Assembly: GCF_900114245.1 (NCBI RefSeq)
Contig: NZ_FOSK01000013.1
Span: 62,001 to 126,000, forward strand
Direction of reading: 5' to 3'
DNA length: 64,000 bases
Source of the DNA: Pseudovibrio ascidiaceicola
Lineage (GTDB): Bacteria; Pseudomonadota; Alphaproteobacteria; Rhizobiales; Stappiaceae
Shown here: piece by piece, positions 43,506-52,322 of the stretch
Position numbering within the stretch: the first letter of the stretch is position 1
Layout of the letters: each line of letters opens with the position of its first letter
Translations under genes and position numbers: made by a program
The notes under the pieces: model-generated
The model's input: only the letters and a program-made list of their open reading frames with translations
Databases searched by the model: none
Told to the model about the DNA's origin: nothing

Positions 43506-45117
43506 CGACTTTACTCCTTTGTGAGTCACCACCTTGCACTTTTACAGAAGGATGGAGGCGCCCCTCTTTTTCAAACTCCTTCACTTCTTCGCTGATCTCT
43601 CTTTGAACTTCGTCATAGTCAACACCATCAGCAGCACATTCGCGGCGAACAGAGGTCACACCGTTTTCAAGCCGCTTCTTGCGCGCGCTTTCCTTCTTGT
43701 CATCATCGGCGGTTGGCTGAGCCGGTCCTAAAACATCAACCTGGCTCACATGCTCCCGGTTGGCCCGAAATGCCGCATATCCGCCTTTGAATGGGATGCG
43801 TCCTTCTGCAATTTCTTCATCCAACCAGTTGGCGAACGTCACTTTTGTAAGCGGTGCTACCACGCGATCGCGCCGACGAGTTACAATCGGCCAGATGGTC
43901 GCATACTCCATTCTGACTGAGCTGTAAGTTGCGCCGGTGTGATCCATGGTGACGGATGAAGCTGTTGCCCCGATCCGTCGCGCAACTTCTCTTAGAAGGT
44001 TCTGGAAGAAGGAAACATAGTGCGGGTTTGGCGTTTTGCTTGAGTGAAGCTCAAACTCTTCTCCCGGTGCTAGATGGTTGACCCTCACTCCATCTGAAAG
44101 GTTGATTGTTCCTTCCTGAAGGGCCTCAAGGCGTGACCGCCATAGGTTTGCAAGATCTTCGCCGATATCTTCGTTGTCACTTCCATCAAGCGCCTGAAAT
44201 GCTTGAAAGATATCTTCAGAGGCATCGGGACTTTTGACTGTAGCCGCCATGATCGCCTGCGCGAGTGCGGTAGCAAGCGTCGCGTTTCCCAGCTGCTCCT
44301 GAAAGCTCATATTGTTCAGAACTGCGGTCATCAGAGGGACTCCGCGAGAGGCGTCAGGGTTCTCTGAACGATCCATTAGCTGCACTACTTGACACAAACC
44401 GAGACCATCAAAGGCGTCCACATCGTGATCGACTAACCCGCCTATTTTGCCTTTGCGCTGGAACCTGTACTTCAGGTGTCGCCCGTTATCATCCTTGAAG
44501 ATGCCATCTTCTAAGCCAATTAACTGGCTTGTTTCCCACTTCAGTTTATGGGGTGAAACGAGCGAAACCTTAGTGCCGGTCCTAATGCCATACTTCTTCC
44601 GCTCCGCAGGAGACATAAAGCTGAAAACGCCATATGCCTCACCTTTAGTTGCGTAGATCCGGCAAACACCATCATCCATTTCAGCAAGCTTCTTCTGGCC
44701 CGCTAGATCCACTTCAAGAGGGTTGTTTGCGTATGCGCGGAACTCCTTTTCAACGAGCTCTGCAAACTCTTTCTCTTCCTTCTTGTCATACCCGAGTTTT
44801 GAGAGGTCTGGCTTATAGTTGATCTTGAGCCCTTCCCCGATTGTATCAGTGATGACCTGATCAACTGCACCGGCGATCCATCCGCTGTTGTGCATGAAGT
44901 CAGTCGCAAGGGCAGAAGCCCGCGCCGCCGCCGCTCTCACATCCTCGGACCCTGAGCGGATCGGGGCGGAGCGCTTTGCCAACACGCCAGATGGATCGCC
45001 CCCAAGATAGCGCATTGTCGAGCGGGGGGTGCTCGTCAAGCGTGCGCTAGTCTTCGCGAGCTGCCGGGTATTGGCAGGCACGCGGACACGAGGTCGCGTC
45101 AAACCTTTGCCTGTCAT
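43492..45117 (-). CDS. Portal protein (lambda gpB-like)
   Basis: The 541-residue protein matches lambda-type portals (ARASALATDFMHNSGWIAGA, RIGATASSVTMDHTGATYSS). It forms the dodecameric DNA gate of the head. It overlaps the terminase gene by 4 bases. The carboxyl end is highly charged. Confidence 0.93.
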   Translation of the reverse strand: MTGKGLTRPRVRVPANTRQLAKTSARLTSTPRSTMRYLGGDPSGVLAKRSAPIRSGSEDVRAAAARASALATDFMHNSGWIAGAVDQVITDTIGEGLKINYKPDLSKLGYDKKEEKEFAELVEKEFRAYANNPLEVDLAGQKKLAEMDDGVCRIYATKGEAYGVFSFMSPAERKKYGIRTGTKVSLVSPHKLKWETSQLIGLEDGIFKDDNGRHLKYRFQRKGKIGGLVDHDVDAFDGLGLCQVVQLMDRSENPDASRGVPLMTAVLNNMSFQEQLGNATLATALAQAIMAATVKSPDASEDIFQAFQALDGSDNEDIGEDLANLWRSRLEALQEGTINLSDGVRVNHLAPGEEFELHSSKTPNPHYVSFFQNLLREVARRIGATASSVTMDHTGATYSSVRMEYATIWPIVTRRRDRVVAPLTKVTFANWLDEEIAEGRIPFKGGYAAFRANREHVSQVDVLGPAQPTADDDKKESARKKRLENGVTSVRRECAADGVDYDEVQREISEEVKEFEKEGRLHPSVKVQGGDSQRSKVVKET

Positions 45118-47207
45118 TGAAATCTTCTCCGAAACTTGTTCTTCGAGCGGGGCGCCTTAGGTGCTGGTCGAGTAGTCCCACGACTGGCCTTGATTGGCGC
45201 TTCGGGTCTACTCGTCTGTTTGGGTTCCTTAGGCTCGTTCGGCAACGCCGGTTTAGGTAGGCTCTGTTTACCGCCCGGTTTACTGATCAAACGATCAGGT
45301 AGTGATAGACGCGCGGCAGCTGCATAAACCTTGCAGTCCCACGCTTCGTTGCGGATACCGTCTTCCTTAGGCTCCCAGCACCTAACAGACTTACCTGCAT
45401 GCTCTTTGATAATCGCTTGCTCAGCAGTCATTTGAGCGAAGTAGTCGGCAGGTAAATCATCACAAGGGAAATGCGTTGCGTTCGGTGTTGGCCCACCGTC
45501 TTCAGGCAACAGAACCCCGAGCTGCAAGGCGATCAAATCCTTTGCGGTATCAACACCCACAATGTAGACATGCTCACCGGAATTCTTGGTTCGTGACGGT
45601 GTTTTAGGCCAGATCTGACGGTGCCCCGCATTGTTCCCTTTACCCTTGATTGCGTAGATACGGCGATGTTTCCGTTTCGCACAAAATGATTGCACGATGG
45701 CTGCCCTGTGGCCTTGAGAGTCAATGCAAGTCGCCTTGACTGAGAGCCGCTTCCCATCCTCGCGGTGGTAGACTCTACGTAACTCTCTGTCGAACTCATC
45801 CCAGACCCGCTTGCCTGCTGTATCGCCATCCAGAACTATATGCCGGATGACCCAGTTTTCATCGTCAAGGCCATAACCAACCACAGTCATTTCAATGCGG
45901 TCGTCTTGCGTGTCTGCCCCTACAACAAGCAGGCGCACACCTTCTGGTATCGCTTCATGGGTGTAGTTCTCCACCCGCTCAGCCAGACCTTCAGCGCTCA
46001 ATGCCAGCTTGATACCTTTCACGACCTCTGCAAGGGCGGTGTTGGTCCATTTGCGCAGCATTAAAGGTTTTTTGTAGGAGTTGAGGAACTCCTTCACGAC
46101 ATCAAAAAGGGAATGCCTCGTTGAATAGAGCTTGGATACATGGAAGCCTGCATGCCCTTCATAGTGCGAAACTTTTTTGCATTCGGGACAGTGTGAGCGG
46201 CCTTGCTCATCCCAGTGTCCTGCGCCACTCCAATCGAGTGGCTTATGTGTCTTTCCGCAGCACGTGAAAGGCTTTGTCTGCCTCCACCCAAAATCCGGTT
46301 CATCAGCAATGCTCAGCAGCGCTAACTTACGCTCCTTCTCACTCCATCCAGCACCACACTTTGAGCAAAAGTACTCGGCGGTATTTGAAAGATGGTTGCC
46401 GTTGTCGTCTTTGTCCCACTGAACTGTTTCGCGGGACCAATAAAGAACTTGCTCTTCATCGCAATGAGGGCAACGAACAAAGCACTTCCGCTGATCGCTG
46501 GCCATGTACTCATGATAGATTTTCGATGTTTCTTCGTCTGAAGGTGAGCACACTCGGACATTCAGGCGACGCTTGTTAAAGGTTGATGATCGCTCCTCAC
46601 CCAATGCCAAAGGGTCACCCATTCCGCCTGCGTCGGCGGGGTAAAGGTCAACCTCATCAGCGAGGGTAATGCGCTTAGGGCGTGATGCCAGATCGTTTGG
46701 CGAATTAGCGCCCACAAAATCCAACGCTCCGCCTGGGTACTCTTTGTGATCAAGTGTTGTGCCAGAGTCTCTCGACTTGGCGTCTGGTATCAACTCTCTC
46801 AGGACTGGTGTTGTATCGACGGTTTTCTGAAAGCGTTCCTTCGAAAAGGAAACAGCAAGCTTTTGCGTAGGCTGCACAAACAATATGGGCGATGGGTCTT
46901 GGTGTATGTGGTAACCCGCAACGTTCTGGAGGAACTCAGTCTTCATCAGCTGAGTGCACGCCATAGCGGTGAGAACCTGCGTATCCTTCTCTGTAACTGC
47001 CATCATGGGACCAATCGAAACGGGAACACGCCTTGTCTTCCAGCGCCCCGGATTGGCTGTGTTCTCGCGCGCTACATAGCGGTACTCATCTGCCCACTCT
47101 ACGAGGTTAAGTCGTGGTGGTGGCTTGAGATCGCGCTGCCTACATTCTGCAAACACATCATCAATTCGCTCACCAGCTATCGTCCGCCAATGCTTCAAGG
47201 ATTTCAC
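45114..47207 (-). CDS. Terminase large subunit (GpA family)
   Basis: The 697-residue protein matches the GpA terminases of lambda-like phages: an amino-terminal ATPase (MACTQLMKTEFLQN, ITLADEVDLYPADAGGMGDP), a zinc-ribbon-like insert with CPHC, CSKC and CPEC pairs (about 250-350), and a nuclease part with VVGADTQDDRIEM. It cuts and packages DNA, probably at cos. It overlaps the small subunit gene by 38 bases. Confidence 0.93.
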   Translation of the reverse strand: MKSLKHWRTIAGERIDDVFAECRQRDLKPPPRLNLVEWADEYRYVARENTANPGRWKTRRVPVSIGPMMAVTEKDTQVLTAMACTQLMKTEFLQNVAGYHIHQDPSPILFVQPTQKLAVSFSKERFQKTVDTTPVLRELIPDAKSRDSGTTLDHKEYPGGALDFVGANSPNDLASRPKRITLADEVDLYPADAGGMGDPLALGEERSSTFNKRRLNVRVCSPSDEETSKIYHEYMASDQRKCFVRCPHCDEEQVLYWSRETVQWDKDDNGNHLSNTAEYFCSKCGAGWSEKERKLALLSIADEPDFGWRQTKPFTCCGKTHKPLDWSGAGHWDEQGRSHCPECKKVSHYEGHAGFHVSKLYSTRHSLFDVVKEFLNSYKKPLMLRKWTNTALAEVVKGIKLALSAEGLAERVENYTHEAIPEGVRLLVVGADTQDDRIEMTVVGYGLDDENWVIRHIVLDGDTAGKRVWDEFDRELRRVYHREDGKRLSVKATCIDSQGHRAAIVQSFCAKRKHRRIYAIKGKGNNAGHRQIWPKTPSRTKNSGEHVYIVGVDTAKDLIALQLGVLLPEDGGPTPNATHFPCDDLPADYFAQMTAEQAIIKEHAGKSVRCWEPKEDGIRNEAWDCKVYAAAARLSLPDRLISKPGGKQSLPKPALPNEPKEPKQTSRPEAPIKASRGTTRPAPKAPRSKNKFRRRFQ

Positions 47208-47637
47208 TCACTTTTGAAGAGAGGATCTCCTCAATGTCTGGAGCCTCAAGAAGTTCAAGATCAGCTGAGATTTCACCCGGCATTGCCACAAAGTTTGCTC
47301 GGATCTCAGCGTATTCCTTTGTCAATTTCTCCTTGACGATATCTATCGGGATTGCTGTTTTGCGCAGCAGCTCAAGTTCAATTTCGGCTGTCTCCGCTTT
47401 GGCGTTGTCCCTGCGGATTGCTGCTCGCTCTCGTTCAGGTATCTTGTCTTCGGAAAGAGAGGAGCGGATGAACGTCTCTCGCCACGCGAACACCTCAGCT
47501 GTGTTGAAGAGTTTAGGCTTCCCCTTGCCTTCATCAGAGTGAACCGGGCATCCCTTCACCATCCAATTTCGGAGCGTTTGACGCGTGATCCCATAGAGAT
47601 CTGCAAGCTCTAACTGGTTTACAATTTTGCCCGACAT
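47170..47637 (-). CDS. Terminase small subunit (Nu1-like)
   Basis: The 155-residue protein has an HTH (LADLYGITRQTLRNWMVKGC) followed by a helical stretch (RDNAKAETAEIELELLRKTA), as in Nu1-type subunits that recognise cos. The ATG at 47637 fits the domain start; an ATG at 47682 is the alternative. It sits directly upstream of the large subunit. Confidence 0.85.
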   Translation of the reverse strand: MSGKIVNQLELADLYGITRQTLRNWMVKGCPVHSDEGKGKPKLFNTAEVFAWRETFIRSSLSEDKIPERERAAIRRDNAKAETAEIELELLRKTAIPIDIVKEKLTKEYAEIRANFVAMPGEISADLELLEAPDIEEILSSKVSEILEALADDSW

Positions 47638-47926
47638 GCAGCTGTGAACCTCAAAACGTGACGATTTTACATGTTCGCGCACGTTTTAAAGTTGCGGAAC
47701 ATTGATTCTATTGGATTTTTTGGGATCGATCGTAAGGAAAACGTGACAAGTAAAACGGCGGTTTTTGAAATTAAAACGCGCCATAATGCGGGCTTCGCAG
47801 CCGCAGCAAACTGAAAAAATCGAAATACGGTCCCTAGACCGGGGGGGGGGGGTATGCATCGCGCATGCCTTTTGCCGCGCCTCGTGCCCCTAGCCTGCCC
47901 CTGCGAATCCAACTATTGGAAGTCGT
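47638..47926. other. Intergenic region with G12 tract; candidate cos region
   Basis: This gap lies upstream of the terminase genes, where lambda-type cos sites are found. It contains twelve consecutive G at 47841-47852, an inverted repeat CGGTC/GACCG at about 47828-47841 and a near-palindromic GCATCGCGCATGC nearby. It also holds the start region of the divergent cargo gene at 47927. The cos assignment is positional inference. Confidence 0.4.
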
Positions 47927-48781
47927 ATGAACAGTCGGACATTCTTTCTTCTCAGCCTTTGCCTATTTTGCGCAGTCCTCATCGTCATCCCATTTTGGGC
48001 ACAGTATTTTAAGGTGACCGGTGTTGATGGACGAGTGATCGAGTGGCTGCAAGTCTTGGCAGGCTTCTCTGCTTTGGCAATAGGTGCTGTCACACTCTAC
48101 TTTGTGACCATCCAGCTCACTAAGGCTGATGACCAGCTGACAAAAGCAAACGAACAGCTTGTGAAGGCAGATTTGCAGATCTCTCTAGCACACAAGCAGC
48201 TCGAACTTGCTGATGCTCAACTTGCACTCGCCCGCAAAGACAGTGCCATACTAACTCTTCAGCTCAGAGCTGCGGCATTTGCCGCTGTGGAAACAGAAAT
48301 AGCACTCATGGAGAAAGTCTTTCAGTTGCTCAATGATGCACGAATTGAGGGAATTGCGAGTGCCTTCCAAAAAATGAATGAAGAAAACGCACACCCGAGC
48401 GTTGTCGACATTTGGGATCAACGCATTCGAAAGAATAGTAGAGGCCTCACCCCAGAGTTTGCTGCTCTACATGAGCAAATCACAAACAATGTCGAGCCCG
48501 CCATCGCTCACCTCTCCGATATCTTATATGCCGATAGAGAAGAGTTTGTTCATCAGTTCCATATGCTGTCTATCTATATTCGGTCCATATCTAAAGGCCC
48601 GCTTGATAGCCATGATCACGAGCTAGAAGATAGGGTACAAACGACGGCAGCCAATTATTACAACGTTATTGTATGCATTGGAGAGGCCTACAAGAGTCAT
48701 TTGGAAGACGCGAAGAGAGCAATCGAGCTGCCAATTCCTACATCTGAGCGTCCCCCATCTATAATGCCAAGATACGAGTAA
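47927..48781 (+). CDS. Two-helix membrane protein with coiled coil (cargo gene)
   Basis: The 284-residue protein has transmembrane helices at about 5-25 and 42-62 and then a striking coiled coil with seven-residue periodicity (LTKADDQLTKANEQLVKADL). A helical cytosolic domain follows. GGAAG precedes the ATG. Its 3' end overlaps the converging tail gene by 23 bases. The plan matches the other antiparallel cargo proteins and the linker of the AbiC-like protein. The function is inferred to be exclusion or abortive infection. Confidence 0.78.
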   Translation: MNSRTFFLLSLCLFCAVLIVIPFWAQYFKVTGVDGRVIEWLQVLAGFSALAIGAVTLYFVTIQLTKADDQLTKANEQLVKADLQISLAHKQLELADAQLALARKDSAILTLQLRAAAFAAVETEIALMEKVFQLLNDARIEGIASAFQKMNEENAHPSVVDIWDQRIRKNSRGLTPEFAALHEQITNNVEPAIAHLSDILYADREEFVHQFHMLSIYIRSISKGPLDSHDHELEDRVQTTAANYYNVIVCIGEAYKSHLEDAKRAIELPIPTSERPPSIMPRYE

Positions 48782-49361
48782 TCTCCGCTTCCATTGCCGG
48801 GGCAAAGGAGCGGGTTGCGTTGTCGTACTGGGCTTTTGATGGGCCTATTACCATTTCATCCGGAATGCGGACGCTACTCTTGAGGCTATGGAAGCCCCTG
48901 TACCAACGCTTACCAACGTTGAGGTTAGCCCGGAAGACTGCCCCGCCCAGGTTCAAAGTTTTACGACCCGGGAAGCGCCCGCCCTTCATGAATGCCTTTT
49001 CCAGATAGAGCCGCTGGCCTCTTGGGCGTGCTACAACACCGCCCCGCTTCAACTCTCTTGGCTTGAAGTGCTTCAGGCTGATGAAACCGCCCTTGGCTGT
49101 CAGCACATAAGACAGGCTGGCAGCGTTGCCCTTATAGCTCGCGCTCGCCCTCTTGGGCTTCCCCAGAGCCTTCCTGATTGTACGGGATGGCAAGCCGGTC
49201 TGCTTTGGAAGCGTCTTCAGTACGCCCCTACGCAGCTTGGTGCCCGTTTTGTTGATGACCTTTCTATAGGCGCGCTCTGCTGTCTTCCTGTTCCCTATAC
49301 GTTCAACAGCCTTCTCGAACCTTATAAAGTTGTCGTCTAATTTGAGCGTAAATGGTGCCAA
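48759..49361 (-). CDS. Minor tail protein Z-like
   Basis: The 200-residue basic protein resembles prophage minor tail protein Z (AYRKVINKTGTKLRRGVLK, KPKRASASYKGNAASLSYVL). A TTG at 49361 with GGAG seven bases upstream is the best start; an ATG at 49376 has no site. Unusually, it lies upstream of the terminase genes, with cargo genes on both sides, far from the other tail genes. Confidence 0.7.
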   Translation of the reverse strand: MAPFTLKLDDNFIRFEKAVERIGNRKTAERAYRKVINKTGTKLRRGVLKTLPKQTGLPSRTIRKALGKPKRASASYKGNAASLSYVLTAKGGFISLKHFKPRELKRGGVVARPRGQRLYLEKAFMKGGRFPGRKTLNLGGAVFRANLNVGKRWYRGFHSLKSSVRIPDEMVIGPSKAQYDNATRSFAPAMEAEITRILAL

Positions 49362-49458
49362 TTGGATGCTCCGCATCTAAATTATTAGTTCTCAGCCATA
49401 CACCGAAGGAAAACATGTATATTTATGTAGAATTATTGATTCACTCACGGAGTTCTAA

Positions 49459-50790
49459 ATGACCGCTGAGATCGCAATACTAAATAAATCATGCGTTGCT
49501 TTAGCTGCAGACAGCACCGTCTCCTTTGGCCCGTATAAGACATTCAATTCTGCTGAAAAGCTATTTGAGTTTAGTGAAAAACAACCTCTAGCTGTTATGA
49601 TTTACAATGCAGCTAGTTTTCTTGATTGCCCTATCGAGCTCTTGATCAAAGATTACCGTTCCAAAAACGATCAGTTGTTCAATTCAGTTGAAGAGGCAGC
49701 AGAAGACTTTCTTTCTCACCTTACCGAATATGGCCAAACCGTCTCAGATGCAGTTCGAACAAGCAATTTGATTAACCTTTGCCGTGATGTGCTCAACGTT
49801 ATCGAAGCTAAACTACAAAAAAGAATATCTGCTATATCGATGAAAAGGGAAATGGACAGCTTCACAACCGATGAGTTTCAAGATGTGGTCAGGGAAATCC
49901 TCGCAACAATTGGAGCCGGGTTGGGTTTCAACGCTGCTAACTTTAATTACGCGCCGACTGACCAAGACGTTTTTGATAAGGAGAGAGAAGAGGCCGACAA
50001 AATAATACACGATTATATAGAGAGTTACACAAAGCACTATAGCAATGTGAGAATTCAGGGCGAATTGATTAAAGAGATAGTTGATCTACTTTTCTTCTAC
50101 GCCACGACGAAAGTTCCTTCCGCATTTACTGGAATAGTTGTGGCTGGGTACGGAGAGAACGACATGTTTCCTTCGCTTTGTAGTTACGCGGTTTCTGGCA
50201 TGTTAGGGGGTAATCTAGTTTTCCAAAATCAAGACAATTGCAAAATCGACAGGGACAACTTCCCCTCCGCTATTATCCCCTTTGCACAAAAAGAAATGGT
50301 ATCTAGGTTCCTAACTGGCGTTGATGATGAATTTATTGATCAAACAAACACTTACCTGAATGAAATATTGGGTGAGTTAAATAGAGAGATTATTGACTTT
50401 CTTGAATACGAAACCTCCGATGATAAAGACCGACTTAATAGTTTTCTGTCAGCTGTATCAGAGAGAATATTGGACGATCTAAACAACAAGTGCTTCTTGC
50501 AACTTCGCAGCAACTTTCTGCAAGAGGTACAACATATGGTCAGTGCTATGCCAAAAGCAGAAATAGTAGAGATGGCACGATCACTAGTTGAACTGACCTC
50601 ATTTAAAAGAAAAATATCTTCACAAATTGAGACAGTCGGTGGTCCTATTGATGTTGCCATTATCTCAAAGAACGAAGGTTTTGTCTGGGTAAATAGAAAA
50701 CACTATTTCCCTGCTGAGCTCAATGCACGATACTTTAATAGGATTCGCAGAGGCGCGACTCAACATCGGGAGAGGGACGATGCTGTCTAA
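49459..50790 (+). CDS. Proteasome-like Ntn hydrolase with long helical insert
   Basis: The 443-residue protein begins Met-Thr. Removal of Met leaves Thr1, with Asp17 (CVALAAD) and Lys33 (NSAEKLF) at the exact spacing of proteasome beta subunits and HslV. Beta-strand-like segments AFTGIVVAGYGENDMF (about 216) and GGPIDVAIISKNEGFVWVN (394-412) fit the rest of the Ntn fold. About 200 mostly helical residues (about 60-200 and 260-380) are extra, since beta subunits are near 200 residues. The position of oxyanion Gly47 appears to be asparagine. GGAG precedes the ATG. It overlaps the next gene by 11 bases. Peptidase activity and a defence role are inferred. Confidence 0.75.
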   Translation: MTAEIAILNKSCVALAADSTVSFGPYKTFNSAEKLFEFSEKQPLAVMIYNAASFLDCPIELLIKDYRSKNDQLFNSVEEAAEDFLSHLTEYGQTVSDAVRTSNLINLCRDVLNVIEAKLQKRISAISMKREMDSFTTDEFQDVVREILATIGAGLGFNAANFNYAPTDQDVFDKEREEADKIIHDYIESYTKHYSNVRIQGELIKEIVDLLFFYATTKVPSAFTGIVVAGYGENDMFPSLCSYAVSGMLGGNLVFQNQDNCKIDRDNFPSAIIPFAQKEMVSRFLTGVDDEFIDQTNTYLNEILGELNREIIDFLEYETSDDKDRLNSFLSAVSERILDDLNNKCFLQLRSNFLQEVQHMVSAMPKAEIVEMARSLVELTSFKRKISSQIETVGGPIDVAIISKNEGFVWVNRKHYFPAELNARYFNRIRRGATQHRERDDAV

Positions 50791-50992
50791 AAATTCACTT
50801 TTTTCAGATGATAGTGTATCAAACCATGGCTTTGATGAGTACCTAATCCGAGCAAGAACCACTTCCCGTTTAGATGCCTCAATCGAAGAGGCAAAAGAGA
50901 ATTTACGGAACACTTTGATCCGTGCAGTCGATCAAAATGCTGGTGGTCAGGGTAAAGTAATCAAGGTTCGTTCAGCTGGGCCAAGTAAGTGA
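50780..50992 (+). CDS. Small protein coupled to the Ntn hydrolase
   Basis: The 70-residue protein starts at an ATG at 50780 with GGGAGAGG four bases upstream and overlaps the hydrolase stop by 11 bases, so translation is coupled. It is hydrophilic, with a central helix (RLDASIEEAKENLRNTLIRA) and a basic end. It may be a partner, inhibitor or substrate of the hydrolase. No family recognised. Confidence 0.68.
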   Translation: MLSKNSLFSDDSVSNHGFDEYLIRARTTSRLDASIEEAKENLRNTLIRAVDQNAGGQGKVIKVRSAGPSK

Positions 50993-50997
50993 CAAGA

Positions 50998-51027
50998 AGC
51001 AGTCAACGAGCCAGTTGACTGCTTTTT
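50998..51027 (+). terminator. Intrinsic terminator of the Ntn hydrolase cassette
   Basis: AGCAGTCAA and TTGACTGCT are perfectly complementary around an eight-base loop and run into five T. It ends just after the 70-residue gene. This is the only plus-strand cargo unit here with an obvious terminator. Confidence 0.85.
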
Positions 51028-51070
51028 ACATAAACTAAATATCCCCGTTTTTCTGTGATTTTTTAGCAAA

Positions 51071-51988
51071 TTATGCGGAGCCTTCAAACTCGTAGCCGGT
51101 CACCTTCCCTGCTGCCTCAGTTGCCGCTTTGGGGTCGCCTTTCACGAAGATCAGTACGTTCTGATGTGTCTTGCCGAGCTTGCGCCCGCTTTCAAAGCCT
51201 CCGCGAGCCCTCAGAGGTAGCGAACCGGCTTGAGTGATCAACACAGCGTCATTGTAGAACCGCAGGCCCGCGTCTTCGCAAGCTTCAATGGTGTCCCGTA
51301 CAAAGCCCCGATTGATACCTTCCCGGTCCCTGAAATCACCAACCACGATAGCTGCAAAGCGGTCTTCCTTCAGCCGCGCTGCGGCCTGCTTCATTGAGGC
51401 ACGGAAGGCGCCTATAAACACGTCGTAGTGCATGTTCGAAAGGTCTGCCGGGTCATCTGAATACTTCTCCAGATCTCCGTAGGGCGGACAGGTCAGGATG
51501 AAATCGAAATAGCCGCGCACATGCTTATAAAGCTGTACGGCATCGCCAACCTTCCACTTGGGTCTTGGCTTCACACCAAGAGCATCCGCCTGCAGGTCAT
51601 TGGCTTCTACCTGCTCAGGGCGCAAGTCTACACCTGTGTACTCGCGCCCCATGTAGGCGGCCACTAAGCCCCGTACAGATCCACCGGCGAAAGGATCAAG
51701 AACCTTCCCTCCAGGCGGGCAGAACCATGCATAGCAAAGCTCAGTCAGAACCGGGTCAAATATGCTTTTACTTGCCCATGAGCCGGGCGTGGTGCCCTTC
51801 CCGTTGGTTTCTGACCACTTGGCCATAGCGCTGGCGTATCCGCCTAAGAGATCTTCTTTTCGGCCTTCCCCGCTATCAATTCCCAGGTCGAGCCAAAGGC
51901 GCTTGCGGTCTTGCCATTCCTTGGCCCTTGCGCTCAACACTGAAAACGGCGGTACGATAAAATCTTGGCTTAGTGCCCCTTTACTCAT
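51071..51988 (-). CDS. DNA methyltransferase (N4/N6 type)
   Basis: The 305-residue protein has the AdoMet-binding motif DPFAGG (98-103) and the catalytic motif TCPPYGD (166-172), in line with N6-adenine or N4-cytosine methyltransferases. It is preceded by a com-like gene 10 bases upstream, as in Mu-like phages where Com controls the modification gene. A perfect six-base inverted repeat brackets its ribosome binding site and start. It should modify phage DNA against restriction. Confidence 0.88.
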   Translation of the reverse strand: MSKGALSQDFIVPPFSVLSARAKEWQDRKRLWLDLGIDSGEGRKEDLLGGYASAMAKWSETNGKGTTPGSWASKSIFDPVLTELCYAWFCPPGGKVLDPFAGGSVRGLVAAYMGREYTGVDLRPEQVEANDLQADALGVKPRPKWKVGDAVQLYKHVRGYFDFILTCPPYGDLEKYSDDPADLSNMHYDVFIGAFRASMKQAAARLKEDRFAAIVVGDFRDREGINRGFVRDTIEACEDAGLRFYNDAVLITQAGSLPLRARGGFESGRKLGKTHQNVLIFVKGDPKAATEAAGKVTGYEFEGSA

Positions 51989-52004
51989 TCCATGCTCTCT
52001 AAGC
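51968..52004 (-). promoter_or_regulatory. Stem-loop around the methyltransferase start, possible Com target
   Basis: CTAAGC (51999-52004) and GCTTAG (51968-51973) form an inverted repeat whose loop holds the AGAGAG ribosome binding site and the ATG at 51988. In Mu, a stem-loop that masks the mom start is opened by Com. By analogy this could be the control site here; the stem is only six pairs, so this is tentative. Confidence 0.4.
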
Positions 52005-52157
52005 TTGATGCTCAGGGCATTCGCTTGTGGGCTCTAAAGGCCTCAACTGGTTTAAAGTGGCGCATCTGCGGCACTTGATTTCAATGGTCTTTACGATGGC
52101 GCCCGGTTCGTTTTTAAACAAGAGCGCATTGCAGTTGCCACATCTGGTTGATTCCAA
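51999..52157 (-). CDS. com: Com-like zinc-finger translational regulator
   Basis: A 52-residue frame encodes RCGNCNALLFK, then EIKCRRCATLNQLRP, the CxxC-NxLL / IEIKCxRCxTLN signature of Mu Com-like proteins. The four cysteines bind zinc. It starts at a TTG at 52157 with a GAG upstream, which explains why it is easily missed. It lies 10 bases before the methyltransferase gene, whose translation it probably activates. Confidence 0.78.
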   Translation of the reverse strand: MESTRCGNCNALLFKNEPGAIVKTIEIKCRRCATLNQLRPLEPTSECPEHQA

Positions 52158-52239
52158 AATGATTCTCGACGCATAAAGGCCCCCTGCTCATTTATTGCAG
52201 TGAGTAGATATGGCGGGGGCGGTAATATGCATAATCTTA

Positions 52240-52322
52240 CCGGGCGGGTGCTGTAGTCATAAACATGCCCGTAGCTCTGGAGGTGGCTGCCTCCAAGCCT
52301 CTCGCCTCATTCTGAGGTTTTC
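52240..52322 (+). promoter_or_regulatory. Structured leader of the 52323 cargo gene
   Basis: Nested hairpins are visible: CGGGC pairs with GCCCG, GGAGG with CCTCC (about 52279-52294), and CCTCATTCTGAGG right before the start. The GAGG of the last hairpin is the ribosome binding site of the ATG at 52323, so it would be hidden in the folded leader. This suggests translational control. No known riboswitch or RNA family is recognised. Confidence 0.4.
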
